From Sepiola atlantica (taxonomy: Eukaryota > Mollusca > Cephalopoda > Sepiida > Sepiolidae), in the NCBI GenBank assembly GCA_963556195.1, contig OY744521.1:127401459-127465458 (forward strand): a DNA stretch of 64,000 nucleotides, read 5' to 3'. A program made the position numbers and the translations under genes. Shown one piece after another: positions 45,761-56,270 of the stretch (within the stretch, counting starts at the first letter, position 1; each line of letters begins with the position of its first letter). The notes under the pieces are model-generated. The model searched no databases. It saw only the letters and a list, made by a program, of their open reading frames with translations, and was not told the DNA's origin.

Positions 45761-46439
45761 TACTAGCAAATATAGACAAGCAGACAAAGACTATTTCCGC
45801 AAGTAACTTTGAAAAACTTTTTAAAATCTCAAAGATAAATTATTCTGTTAATTTAAGAATTAACTTAAATTTCAATTGAAGACAATTTAAAAAAATCCAT
45901 CAGTAAATGAAAATAGATAAAAAGGTGAAAATCTTTAGCAGCTGAAAATAAAATCCTGGTGAATAAGACATTAAAAACTTAAAGAGTATTGTGATGTAAG
46001 CAACGACAGTTTTGGTTACAGATAGCAGGGATATGAATAACCAATGGCAAGAAAGCTAAAACCAGATGTACTCCCCCCCCCCCTCATGTGTGCAGCACAG
46101 AAAAAACTTCTTTCCTAACCATCTTAGGTCAGTTTCAAGTAAGAAACTGAAAATTAAAAGAAAAACACCAGTGTGCATGTGGGTGGGGTTGTTTGGTCAT
46201 TCTTTGATGAAACAAAAATCATTTGACTCCTACCTCTTTTGTGAAGGAAAAAAGAAAGCAAGATGGAGAGAGAGTAGGAAGACAAAAAAAAAAGAGAAAG
46301 CAAGAGAGGAAGAAAGAGAATCTAGTCAAATAGTGAAGAAAAAAAAAAAATAAAGATTTAAGCAAAACGCAGAATTCCGCTAAAAAGTGAACTCAAATCC
46401 GAGTTTTTAGTTTTTTTTACTCTATTTCACCCCAAACAA
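45761..46439. other. Intergenic, nothing recognised
   Basis: AT-rich and A-rich (46250-46360 is purine-rich). Includes a C10 run near 46073. No gene supported. Confidence 0.5.
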
Positions 46440-46655
46440 GGAACATTGCCAGAGACGTAAGGGCTACTGTGAATTAGAATGCCCCCTATAAATCTTGCTC
46501 CCAAGTGAGGAGTTGTGTAGCAAGCTGTTTGTTCACATTACATTTAAATTTCTGCATGTTGGTACAGTCAGGGAAACAAACGGAATTCCAAAGGCAAGGT
46601 CTGAGGAAAGAAGCTATTGGAGTAGAAAGTTTTTCAGCATCTGAGAACCTCTACA
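46440..46655 (-). mobile_element. Jockey/CR1-like LINE 3' end fragment
   Basis: Direct similarity to 37130-37340: GGGCTACTGTGAATTAGA, TTTGTTCACATTA, TTCTGCATGTTGGTACAGTC, AGGAAAGAAGCTATTGGAGT and CAGCATCTGAGAACCTC. A 5'-truncated copy of the same family. A still shorter piece (GTCGGTAAAACATGGGGCAG) lies at 51551-51590. Confidence 0.8.
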
Positions 46656-47155
46656 TATATAATACAAAATGATAAATTTAAATTGATGCGTTATATATAT
46701 AAAATATCTGAACAGAAACTGAACATTTTTTGTAAACCAGGCGAATAAATAGCTTATTTTTATATATTTTTAAATGGCTTCAATTTATAAATTAAATTTA
46801 GAGGAATTGTCTGAGTGTAAAATCAAAACAATATTAGATTATTAAAGAAGAGAGGAAGAAAGAATACGGGGGTGGGTGAAAGAATTAAAATAAAGTAATG
46901 GAGAAAAAGAAAGGAAAAAAACCGTAGAAATAGAAAGGAAGGAGGAAACGGGGTAAGGGTGGTAATAGAAAAATTACGTTTAATACAAAGTAGAAATTAA
47001 AAAAAGTGAAAACATCACAAGTGATCTATCTCAGCCTACAAACTAAACCGAATACATAAACTTGCTTTCATCGTTCACTCAACATTTTCTTTTCTTCTCT
47101 GGCTTATGCTAGATGGGCATCTCTAATTACAAGACTTCTAACGCGAGTTCAAAAT
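46656..47155. other. Intergenic, purine-rich, no gene
   Basis: Nothing recognised. 46850-46990 is a long A/G-rich stretch. Confidence 0.5.
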
Positions 47156-47378
47156 TGTTGTTGTTTTCCCATAACATCCGGGGACCTCCTCGGAGAGTCA
47201 GGCAGATACTCCTCTATCTGTCCTAACTTTTCTGTGGGCATGATAGAACCTGGTAGTGCCCATATCCTCTCCAGGCCACATACAGCGCCTGGTGTTCCCA
47301 AATGGTCACCTATTTAGTACTGACCAGGCTCAACGTTGCTTAACTTCGATGATCTAACGGGAACAGCGTGATTATGCC
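47156..47378 (-). mobile_element. 5S rRNA-headed SINE (SINE3-like)
   Basis: On the - strand the element begins at 47378 with a 5S rRNA-like head of about 105 bp: GGCATAATCACGCTGTTCCC, then GATCATCGAAGTTAAGCAAC, then CTGGTCAGTACTAAATAGGT and GACCATTTGGGAACACCAGG, ending GCGCTGTATGT. These are the conserved 5S helix and internal promoter (A box/C box) regions. A body of about 100 bp follows, ending in an (AAC)n tail (47156-47166). Perfect 9-bp target duplications GTTCAAAAT flank it (47147-47155 and 47379-47387). This is a SINE built on 5S rRNA, not a functional rRNA gene: the 5' end is shortened and a non-5S body is attached. Confidence 0.88.
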
Positions 47379-47387
47379 GTTCAAAAT

Positions 47388-48140
47388 GATCACATAATAA
47401 AACTGATCTATTACAAGTTATTTATGATTAAAAAGAATCTATAACGTGTTATGGTCATGGATCACACCACACATACAGCTAACAATATTTTACAAAAAAA
47501 AAAAAAAAGCTTTGTTTTAACTGGTTTTTATTAACATGAAGTTGTTACAAGTCGAGGAGTCAATAACTTTTTCTACTTTAAAAAAATTTTTTTGTCCATA
47601 ATCTGAAAAAAAGAAAAAAAAAAGAAAAATGAAGAGAAAAATCATGAAAATCTGTTGGAAAAGGGTTTTAAAAAAGTTATTTCACTGCTTTGCATTTTTG
47701 TTAGGAAGATTAAAGAGATTTTCATGAAGGAAAAGCAAATCACAAGAAAATGATTAGAAGACAAGTTTTGAATGGGTTTATTTACGCGTTGTGTATTTTT
47801 TTTTTTTTTTTAAACCAAAAGTGTTGGATATTGGTGGCTACATCAACTAGTGTTTATTTGGTTGAAAAATAGTCACCAAGTTTCATCATGGATCTCAAAG
47901 GGCGTTTAAACCCAGGCTCATTTTCTTCCAAGTTTGCATTTAGATTAAATTTGTCTTTTTGGTTTTTCAACTCCTGTCCTTTGGTTTTTCAACTTTAATA
48001 AAATCAGTTTTTTCCAGATATTACAGTTTTAAATGCCCTTTAAGATCCATGATAAAACTTCAAAATTGCTACGCCATCACCAAACCATTCTTCCAGATAA
48101 GTCAAAGTTGAACATCAAAAAATACTCACTGTCACTAAAA
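47388..48140. other. Downstream region / 3' UTR of COX6C
   Basis: No second gene. A possible COX6C polyadenylation hexamer on the - strand (ATTAAA) is at 47994-47999. An inverted repeat (AGTTTCATCATGGATCTCAA at 47879 and complement at 48034-48060) brackets it. Tandem GGTTTTTCAACT copies lie between. Confidence 0.55.
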
Positions 48141-48234
48141 TTAAAAATCTGTATTTATGGTTCCCTCCGCATCAACGCATTGGAATATATTATTCTTCCG
48201 CAGCATCTCAAAGTCAGCCTCGGCATCGTAATTT
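48141..48234 (-). CDS. COX6C: Cytochrome c oxidase subunit 6C, coding exon 2
   Basis: After a 159-bp intron (48235-48393) with TTCTTTTAG| acceptor, one base completes Lys, then NYDAEADFEMLRKNNIFQCV and DAEGTINTDF, stop TAA at 48141-48143. The NYD...DFExxRKxxIFQ ending is the conserved C-terminus of COX6C, which faces the matrix/intermembrane boundary of complex IV; the last twelve residues extend beyond the vertebrate protein. Intact frame, sound splice sites. The gene is convergent with the unidentified gene ending at 43004. Confidence 0.93.
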
Positions 48235-48393
48235 CTAAAAGAAAAAAAAAGAAGTCAGTTAAAAAGAAAAGATGTTAAAATTTTAATTTGTGAAATTGGA
48301 GAAACAATTTTGAAATGAACGTGATTCTTTTCAAGCAAAAAAAAATAAAATAAAAATTTTTTAAAAATACAAATGTGAAAATGTGTCACTCAC

Positions 48394-48554
48394 TTGTAGA
48401 ATTCGGCATATCTGGCTTGTCTGGGGTCTTGGATTCCATATTTCCATGCAACACCAGAGACAATGGTGAGAACAGACCCAATGACGGTTTCTAGTTTCAA
48501 CCGAGAGGTAAGCAGATTCCTCATGTTGGGTTTTACTAGTTTGGCTGTGGCCAT
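48394..48554 (-). CDS. COX6C: Cytochrome c oxidase subunit 6C, coding exon 1
   Basis: Nuclear-encoded small subunit of mitochondrial complex IV; a single-pass inner-membrane protein. Start codon at 48554, directly after a splice acceptor (TTTTTGTTTTCTCAG|ATG), so the 5' UTR must lie on an upstream exon; an in-frame ATG further up is in the intron and not preferred. Exon 1 encodes 53 residues: MATAKLVKPNMRNLLTSRLK, then the membrane helix region ETVIGSVLTIVSGVAWKYGI, then QDPRQARYAEFY. The layout KPxMRxLLxxRL, helix, and (A)YAxFY matches animal COX6C. The donor is AA|GTGAGT. Joined to exon 2 it gives 84 residues, close to the family size (about 75). No frameshift or stop. Confidence 0.93.
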
Positions 48555-49276
48555 CTGAGAAAACAAAAACAAACATTTTTTTTTTACAATCAAAAGTTTT
48601 TATACATTTATAATAAAGATATGGATTAAAATTTGTGTGAGGGGGGTGGGAGATAAAAAAGTTTCTAAAGAATAAATAATGATAGAATTAAAAAAAGTAA
48701 TTGTAGAAAATCATTTTATATTTAGCATCACGTCTACATTCGTTGTTACTGAATTTCTTTTAATTCTTTAGACTATTATCGATTATTAAGACCCAACTGT
48801 TGAGATTATAATTGCTACAATAATGTCAAAGTGGAAAAAATACTGTATTTCTATTGAGCAGAAACTAACCATTAAGTATCCCAAACCAAAATTCTATTTT
48901 CATTATATCTAAAAACTTTTAATGTAGACACAGATTTTCGCAAAACATAAACAATGCACCAAATTTATTTGGGTAGCTCAATTAGCCACCAAGTTATGAC
49001 CATTCAAAATTCATCAGAAATTAGAAAATTTGCCATCTTGTGTGCTATTGGTCGCGAAGCCAATTTTAACAGTGCATAACTGAAAATGCATGCTTCAAAC
49101 AGATGAAAAATCCTTACGAATGTAATATCTTGTGATAAATGAAAATTAAGACCATTGGAAGTAATAATTATCAGATCAAACTAGCCTAAACAGTGGACTA
49201 AAATCCCACTCCCCCCCCCCCCGGAAAAAAGCGCAAAGATCACATGGAAGGACAACTTTGACTGTTCATATTTGTT
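48555..49276. other. Upstream intron/5' region of COX6C, nothing else recognised
   Basis: The expected non-coding first exon of COX6C was not located. A C14 run is at about 49208. AT-rich. Confidence 0.4.
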
Positions 49277-51110
49277 TCAATCATCTAACTCAATGTTATC
49301 TTCAGGCACTAACAAATTAGCACAAACTGTACCACAACACTCTCTTACTGTGTGTTGAACAATTAAGTCCCTACTTTTAACATGTACACCGTGCTGTACT
49401 GCAATATTTTTGCAGTTGCACCGGATCAAATTAAGATTTTCTGGTGCTTGTAGCATATCAGTCAATTCTGGTATGATGACACCATTGATAACATGCCATC
49501 ACCAATTGATAGGATTTAGAAAACGAGTTACTAACTATATCTGTACTTATTAGTTTAATGCATAGAATAGAATTTTGCAGCAGCTGTTGTTTGAGGCAAG
49601 ATCCACTGTGATTATGTTTTTATGTATCTTTAGGGAAAACTGATGATAGCGTTTTTCAGATGCAATAATGCTTTCTTTTGATGCCTCACATTGACAGAAA
49701 ACCTCAACACAATGCTGTAAGTCTTATTTAGATACCAACTGCTTTGCCTGCATTGGATAAACATGAAGTTGTGTCACATCCAAGTAAGGCATGAAGAAAT
49801 GGTAAATGTTAGCATATGCTGGTGCCAAGGTCAGATTTCAAACAGTGTATATTTTAACAGCAGTTTTAATAAGACAGCATCACAATTGGTGTGGATACAT
49901 CGACGCCCTGCTCGTTCCAAACATTTAGAAAACATCTGGATAAGTATATGTTTATTAAATTTATTTGCCAAGAAAATGTCCTTTTTCGTTACTGGAACCA
50001 TAGTTAATTCACAATGCACATATACAGTATTTACTCCTCTTCCCAAATAAATTATGTCTTTTACTGAATGTTGTTAACTGTAACCATTAAATATAATAAC
50101 GCATTTGTCATATTTGCACAGTACATATTTAAGATATACATTACATTTATTTAAATGTAAGACTATGATGCAAAATGATCCGATGTAGTAATGCCCCTCC
50201 ATCCAAAACAAAGTGCCTACCGGTGGGAAGTTTTCATTTTTGGCATCGAAGCTGACTCTATAGGGCACTTCCTAGAATTGCTTTGCTTGCAGATCTGGGA
50301 GAACCAATGGAATCAAGCATAGATGCTATATAGCTACACAATTCATATTTAAAAAGGTCCTGTATAGTAAAGTTTTCTTTTGTTGCAACTAATGTTAGGC
50401 GTTGAAACAGTGCTTGTGGATGAATATGTACTACTTTTTTTTTATATACTTACAACTGTTCTTAATTCAATGGTAACTGCCTGTTTCTTTTCTCACTTGA
50501 ATGAAGTGTTAAATACCTCATTGCCTTCCATGGATTGAAGAATCTCATAGCCAACATTTTCTGTTTGATCTAAATTTACTGAATCCTATACAACAATACC
50601 TGAGATAATGTTGTGCAGTGACATCAGATTTACTGAAGGAATTTCTGGCTTTCAAAAAACTGATATGCTTTTTTGTATCTGCGCAGTCTCTTTCATTGGG
50701 TGTCAGTTACTTCTTTGTGCTGTTTACTAATTTTATAATTGACACCAGTAAATTGCTGCATAACTTGATTTAGTTCAAAAGAAACCGGACAGATTTAATC
50801 CACTGCTTTTCTATCCCTTGCGAGTCTGCCAGTGGATTTGATACTTCGCCTAAACAATAAGATCAGTGGAAAGTTCTGCCCAGTATCACTATGATAAACA
50901 TGTAAACTATTTTTAAAACAGAATACAAATCAGGATGGTCTCTTGATAAGATAGCCATTTGTTGGAGATATAAAAATATTGTCTTTGTATACAAATTGTG
51001 ACTTGCAGTAACAAAGAATGTAGCATGTCATACAATGGAGCAAGATGGAGACTCCAATCTTTGGTTTTTGCTTTCTTTAAGAAATTCATACAATCGTGTT
51101 CCATTTAGCA
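49277..51110 (-). pseudogene. Decayed large repeat-associated ORF with Cys-rich tail
   Basis: Blocks in order on the - strand: HDCMNFLKKAKTKDWSLHLA and PLYDMLHSLLL (51100-50990); ERDCADTKKHISFLKARNSF (about 50700); YVLCKYDKCVIIFNGYS (about 50110); VPVTKKDIFLANKFNKHILI and KCLERAGRRCIHTNCDA (50000-49870); SKESIIASEKRYHQF (about 49670); WHVINGVIIPELTDMLQAPE and NLNLIRCNCK (49500-49400); ECCGTVCANLL at the end. From general knowledge this series resembles a family of long uncharacterised proteins dispersed in many invertebrate genomes. The middle part (KCVIIFNGY...ERAGRRC...DA) resembles PIN/nuclease-like regions, and the end is a Cys-rich tail. All blocks are separated by frameshifts or stops. 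Confidence 0.65.
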
Positions 51111-52068
51111 TTTTTTTTTAAATTTCCCTAAAATAAAGTTATACTTATAAGAAGTTGTTTTAAAGTAAAATAGTTTATTTAAAGATTAAATTATCTAATT
51201 TGGAAAGAAACCCTTCTTTATTTAGCGATAAAAGTACAAAATTTTCTTTTCTATGGCTGGATGTATTGTTTACACAAAAAATTAGCATTATCATGCGAGA
51301 TGTTATGTCCAAAAGTGATATAATTACTTTCATTATGCTGTAGACAAAATTAACGTTTTTTTTAACCACATTTTTTAGACAAATTATTACTTTTTTTACA
51401 AAAAAAAAAAAGAATTACCTAAATAACTTACCTGCTTAAACTAGTATTTACTTTTGTTTAAGGAAAGAATATTAAAATGGATAATTTTAGGATTTTGATA
51501 TTTACATATTTATTAATATATAAATTTATTATTTTAATATATATATATAGTCGGTAAAACATGGGGCAGGAAGGGAGTTCCAAAGAATTATAATTCTGAT
51601 TCTTTTTAAAAAAATATAATAATTTGTTGATTCTTCTCAGAAGAATATTTATTCAATAAACAGTTTTTTTTTTGTTCTTTTCCAAAATATAACTTTAATA
51701 TTACTTTTACAAATGTTAGTTTTTTTCTTCTCAACTACTAATAAATAATTGTCATCAAATTATTAAAATTCTATTTCTTTCAAACTTGACTTAGGAAAAT
51801 TATAGAGATTTAAACATCTCTCATTCATTTAATTACAAGTATTTAATGCTAGACTACAATAAAATATTCAACACAGTAAGTCAATGCTAACTTACTACTA
51901 GCAAATAAGCATGCTTTTCGAAAGTAAATATCATTAAGTTGATATCAATGCTGGTCTTTTACTATTAATAACAGTTAGGGCTACATTATAGTAAAATATT
52001 TTGAAAAATTGGGAAGACGTATTTTCAAAATAGATGTTTAAACTTCTACTTTGGCTAAATGATAAATT
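51111..52068. other. AT-rich stretch, nothing recognised
   Basis: No gene. A 40-bp LINE fragment at 51551-51590 is the only recognisable sequence. Confidence 0.5.
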
Positions 52069-52076
52069 CGTTTAAA

Positions 52077-52568
52077 GGGTAGCACTTTTCCCGGCCGCCA
52101 GCGCTGAATGGCTCAAGTGACTCAATCGCAGTCATTTAAAAATAAAGAATAGTCTTCAATATTAAAGATAAGCATATAATTGTCCCCCCCCCCCCCCGAA
52201 TACATTTTTTTTTTGTTTATTCTTCTACTTTTCCACCCGCCGCCACGGCCAAATGACTCAATCGTAGTCATTTAAAAATAAAGAATAGTCTTCATTATTA
52301 AAAATGAGCATATAATTGTCATTTTATTGCTTATTTTTAATAATGAAGACTATTCTTTATTTTTAAATGACTACGATTGAGTCACTTGAGTGATTTGGCG
52401 GTGGCGGGTGGAAAAGTAGAAAAATAAACAAAAAAAAATGTATTCAAGGGGGGGGGGGGGGACAATTATATGCTTATCTTTAATATTGAAGACTATTCTT
52501 TATTTTTAAATGACTGCGATTGAGTCACTTGAACCATTTGGCGCTGGCGGCCGGGAAAAGTGCTGCCG
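52077..52568. mobile_element. 492-bp foldback element with 8-bp TSD
   Basis: A nearly perfect palindrome over its whole length (centre about 52322). Ends GGGTAGCACTTTTCCCGGCC and, from the other side, CGGCAGCACTTTTCCCGGCC. Flanked by identical CGTTTAAA (52069-52076 and 52569-52576). Each arm holds two diverged subrepeats starting ACTCAATCGYAGTCATTTAA. No coding capacity. Confidence 0.93.
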
Positions 52569-52576
52569 CGTTTAAA

Positions 52577-52993
52577 TGGATCAAAATCTCTGAAAAATGA
52601 TTTATTTTGTAGAACAATTTTTTTTCTTCACAATGCAATATATCACAGTATATTTTATTGAAAAAAGGTAGTAAAAAATTTAAAAACATAATATTGCATT
52701 TATTTCCACTTTTAAGTTGTGAATTTACGGACCAGTTTACCAAATTATGCCATCATAAAATATAATAAAGTAATTTGGATGTTTTTTTTAAAGACTCTTT
52801 AGCTTTATATAACATTAAAATTTCGACCGACCTGGATATATTTCGTTCAGATTTTATAAAATGAAATGGGGGGTGGGGGGGTCACGTAGAAAAAAATATT
52901 TTCCCTAATATATTTTACGAAAACAGCATATTAAAGATAAATTAGTTCAATAATGAATAAGTATCGAAAATTTCGTGAAAATCTGACCATTAC
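52577..52993. other. AT-rich spacer, nothing recognised
   Basis: Lies between the foldback element and the Merlin element. A G-rich run GGGGGGTGGGGGGGTC is at about 52867. Confidence 0.5.
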
Positions 52994-53144
52994 TTGATTT
53001 TGGTACTTGTCTAGGATTTGAACCTAATTTCCGTGACTGTCCGGCAGCAGCGAGCCGACAGAGACCTGCCGAGTCGAAAACGAGGCTGGCGTCAAGCAGC
53101 CGATAACGATTTGAAGGAGAGACGCTTGTTAACCAATTGCAAAA

Positions 53145-54164
53145 ATGAATTTCGAAGTGCTGTGTCGCACAATTGGATCTCCGGAGGAGTGCATTAACTT
53201 TTGTCAGCAGAAAGCTCTGCTGGCAAAAGTAATGCGGTGTATGCGATGCGGCGGCGGCCGACTTTGCCGGTTAGCACCGCGAAAGACTGTGGCGGACAAA
53301 TATGCCTGGAGATGCCCAACCCAGGAATGCCGGGCTTGGATTTCGTTGCGATCGAAATTAGAAATTTCGACCATTCTAAAGATGATCTACCTGTGGTCCT
53401 AGGATATGGCGACCGGTAAAAACCTACAAAAAAAAGAATGTGGCGTACTGTCTCGAACCACGCAAGTGGATTGGAAGAATTTTCTGCGGGAGGTGTGCAC
53501 CGAACATCTAGTGCGAAACCCCAGACGACTCGGAGGCCCAGGGCATACGGTTGAGATAGACGAAAGTTTGTTCAACCGTCGAAAACACAACGTCGGCCGT
53601 GTTCTCCAGCCGCTCTGGGTCTTCGGGGGATACGACCCCGCAGAGAAGGAGGGTTTCCTGGTGACGGTACCAAACAGGAATGCCGAAACCCTACTTCCAA
53701 TAATCAGACAATACGTCACCCCTGGGACCACGGTCGTCTCCGATTGCTGGAGGGCTTATAGCAGGTTAGGAGAGGAGGATGGATATCAACACCTAACTGT
53801 TAATCACGCCCAACATTTCGTGGACCCGACGACGGGGGCATGCACGAATCATGTCGAGAGAATGTGGAAGGAAGCGAAGCAGAGGAACAAAAAAGAATGC
53901 GGGACGAGCAGGACCCTAATAGACAGCTATCTGCGGGAATTCATGTGGCGTCAGACTTTCAAGAAAGACCCCTTCGACGCCATATTGTCGCAGATAGCCG
54001 TACTCTATCCGGTCGTCGGCAACCAACAATTTTCTGCTCCTCCTCCTCCTTCCACATCCTCCTCTTCTGCCTGTATTTCGCTAAGCCCCCCCCCCCCACC
54101 TACGCCGAGAAGAGATAATTTCCTACCTACCTGTGAAATTTGTTTGTGTTTTTACGTACTATAA
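53145..54164 (+). pseudogene. Merlin transposase with a single in-frame stop
   Basis: 339 codons in one frame, broken only by TAG at 53400-53402 (after MIYLWS). The N-terminal zinc ribbon CMRCGGGRLC...WRCPTQECRAW is followed by the linker with TQVDWKNFLREVC. DDE domain: HTVEIDESLFNRRK (first Asp), LWVFGGYD, TTVVSDCWRAYSRL (second Asp), HFVDPTTGACTNHVERMWKE (third acidic/HVE region with W..AK), FMWRQTF. It ends with a Pro/Ser-rich tail and a long C run (poly-Pro at 54089-54097). The start was chosen at the Met before NFEVLCRTIG, 51 bp inside the left TIR. A read-through or sequencing error at the TAG would leave a full-length protein; otherwise this copy is inactive. Confidence 0.92.
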
Positions 54165-54300
54165 ATGGGTTTGTAATAGATGTAAAAAAAAAAATTCTTG
54201 TTCATTTTCGCCATGTATTTGTACCAGACAAAATGGCCGCCGATCCAACCTCGATTTCGTCGCAGCCTTCACCTTAAGGTCACGGGTTACGGCGTGTGTG

Positions 54301-54890
54301 TTTTTTTTTACTGGGACTCATAAGCAAAACGTCTTTTTTTCGCCTTTTTTATATATATACTGTTGATTTTCTCAAATTTTAATTTTTCTTCAATAAATGT
54401 TCTATCACTATACTGTTGCTTTTCTCAAATTGTTATTTCTTCGAAAAATGTTCTATTTTAGAATAGTTCCAATGGTGCAAAATTATGAAAATTTTTATTA
54501 TTTTAGATGTTAGGAGGGGTGGGGGATCACTTTTCATATATAAGTTATACGTAAAGTGAGCACGCATTTCTTGGCCACCGAATCTCACCCCTAAAAAAAA
54601 AAAAAAAGTTTCTACTTTTTGGGGCAAATTACATGTAAACAGCCTCAACAAATATCCGAGCGCGCGGATATTTGTTGAGGCTGTTTACATGTAATTTGCC
54701 CCAAAAAGTAGAAACTTATTTTTAGGGGGTCGAAATACGAAAAGTGCACTTCTATAAATTTACCAATAAAAAAAAATAATAATATATTAATACTATTATT
54801 CCTTTTGCTTCAATGTATTTTCGTTTCGTTCTTTGATTTGGAATACGTAAAAAAAAAAAAGAAGAGATTATGAGTCCCAGTAAAAAAAAA
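54301..54890. repeat. 590-bp segment with 23-bp perfect inverted ends, nested in Merlin
   Basis: TTTTTTTTTACTGGGACTCATAA at 54301-54323 is the exact complement of 54868-54890. No clear target duplication is seen beside it. Either a nested MITE or a structural part of Merlin. Confidence 0.65.
54606..54717. repeat. Perfect 53-bp inverted repeat with 6-bp loop
   Basis: 54606-54658 (AAGTTTCTACTTTTTGGGGC...) and 54665-54717 are exact complements around AGCGCG. Weaker pairing (ACCCCTAAAAA/TTTTTAGGGGGT) extends it to about 54588-54729. Confidence 0.95.
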
Positions 54891-55344
54891 CCCCTGGAAA
54901 TGAATTTACAAATCTCAGGAAGACGATCGCCATTTTGTTCGTGGCTAATGATTCTATGACGAAAATATTGATTCCTAATAAATAGCAATTGACACGGGTT
55001 ATAAATACAAACAAATATCACAGGTCAGTTTTAAATTAACTTTTATCGACGACAGTTACTTTTATTTGTTGTATATTTGTTTTTTTGAGCGTTTTCAGCG
55101 TACTGATCATTCTTAAACATACCCGCATTTCTTTTTCTTTACGTATATTCACCGTCTTATATTGTTGTCGTCTGCCGAGCTTCATTTTTTTTAACGATTT
55201 CTGGCAGTTTTGTTTATACAGCGTCGACGACGCCAGCCTCGTCTTCGACTCGGAAGGTCTCGGACGCTTCCGTTAGCTGTCGGCTCGCTGCTGCCGGGCA
55301 GTCACGGAAATTAGGTTCAAATCCTGGACAAGTACCTTGATTTT

Positions 55345-56261
55345 TGCTAAGTTTATTCAACACAGGGGTGTTAGTGCATAAAATAGATTACTACATAGGA
55401 ACGTTGTTTAAGGCGTAAATAAAGTACACACGTTTTTAGTTTCTCATTTTTATTATTTTTGTACGCTGAAAAAATGAAAAATAAAAAATCATCAGCAGTT
55501 TATTTTATGTTTCTTCTTTTGAATGGTAAAAAAGTTATGATAATAATATTAAAGTTAAATCGTGTTACATATAGGTGGGGGTGGGGGGGAATTTTACGGC
55601 TAGAAAATAGATTCACTTCTTTTTTGTGGACGAAACCCTGGAGATGGATCGCCTTGAATTCTTAACATGAGGTTGGGGAGGGGAGCTTTGTTAACTATTC
55701 TGTTCCTACACTTAAAGAGTCATTTTAAAATGTAAGTTTAATAGCCAAGTGATGACCCCATCAACCCCTTTTGTGCATAAAAATAATTTGTTCATTTTTC
55801 GATAATCGTTTTAAACGCGATAAACGACACAAATCTCCATTTTGGGGGACGGAAAACGTAAAAATAATCCCTCCCCCCCACAAAAAAAAAACGAGGCGGC
55901 CATAAAGATTAAAATCGTGAATTATTAAATAAAAACCCCCAAAAATGGAAAATATATAAATGAAATGTTTTAAATGGAAATATTTTACATACTTTTGCGT
56001 CTATATGAACACGGTGACTCCTCGAGGTTCTGTTTTGCACGACGGAAATCAATCCCAGAATGCAATTCGTTCAACAAGGGACGTAACTCTCTTCATCAAG
56101 TGAAAAAGTAGAACGGTGTCTGTTTCTCAATTTTCGCACGTAATATGGGTGCGGAATGTGGCGTCAATGTGTCGTCGGCAGTTTGCCGCGGGTCTTACGC
56201 TAAAAAAAGTCTCTTAAGTCACAGCCGTCGTTATATTACGATAGCCGTGCTTAATTTTGCA
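55345..56261. other. Spacer between Merlin and the composite foldback element
   Basis: No gene recognised. Several poly-G/poly-C runs. Confidence 0.5.
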
Positions 56262-56270
56262 CAGTTCGAT

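Larger units (their letters stand above)
53002..55336 (+). mobile_element. Merlin DNA transposon, 2335 bp, with TIRs and 8-bp TSD
   Basis: Terminal inverted repeats start GGTACTTGTCYAGGATTTGA. The left TIR is 53002-53093 and the right 55229-55336; they match almost perfectly except for a 15-16 bp gap in the left one. They are flanked by identical TTGATTTT (52994-53001 and 55337-55344). The inner part encodes an ISXO2/IS1016-type DDE transposase (53145-54164). GG-starting TIRs, 8-bp duplication and this transposase are the hallmarks of Merlin. The element is clearly more GC-rich than its surroundings, and high TIR identity points to a fairly recent insertion. About 1 kb after the transposase is non-coding and holds a long hairpin. 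Confidence 0.95.

Noticed and set aside
47274..47378. Functional 5S rRNA gene
   Set aside because: The 5' end is shortened, several conserved positions differ, a non-5S body with (AAC)n tail is attached, and a 9-bp TSD surrounds the whole; it is a SINE.
54433..55021. Antisense ORFs in Merlin 3' part
   Set aside because: They run through the hairpin and homopolymers; no recognisable product.
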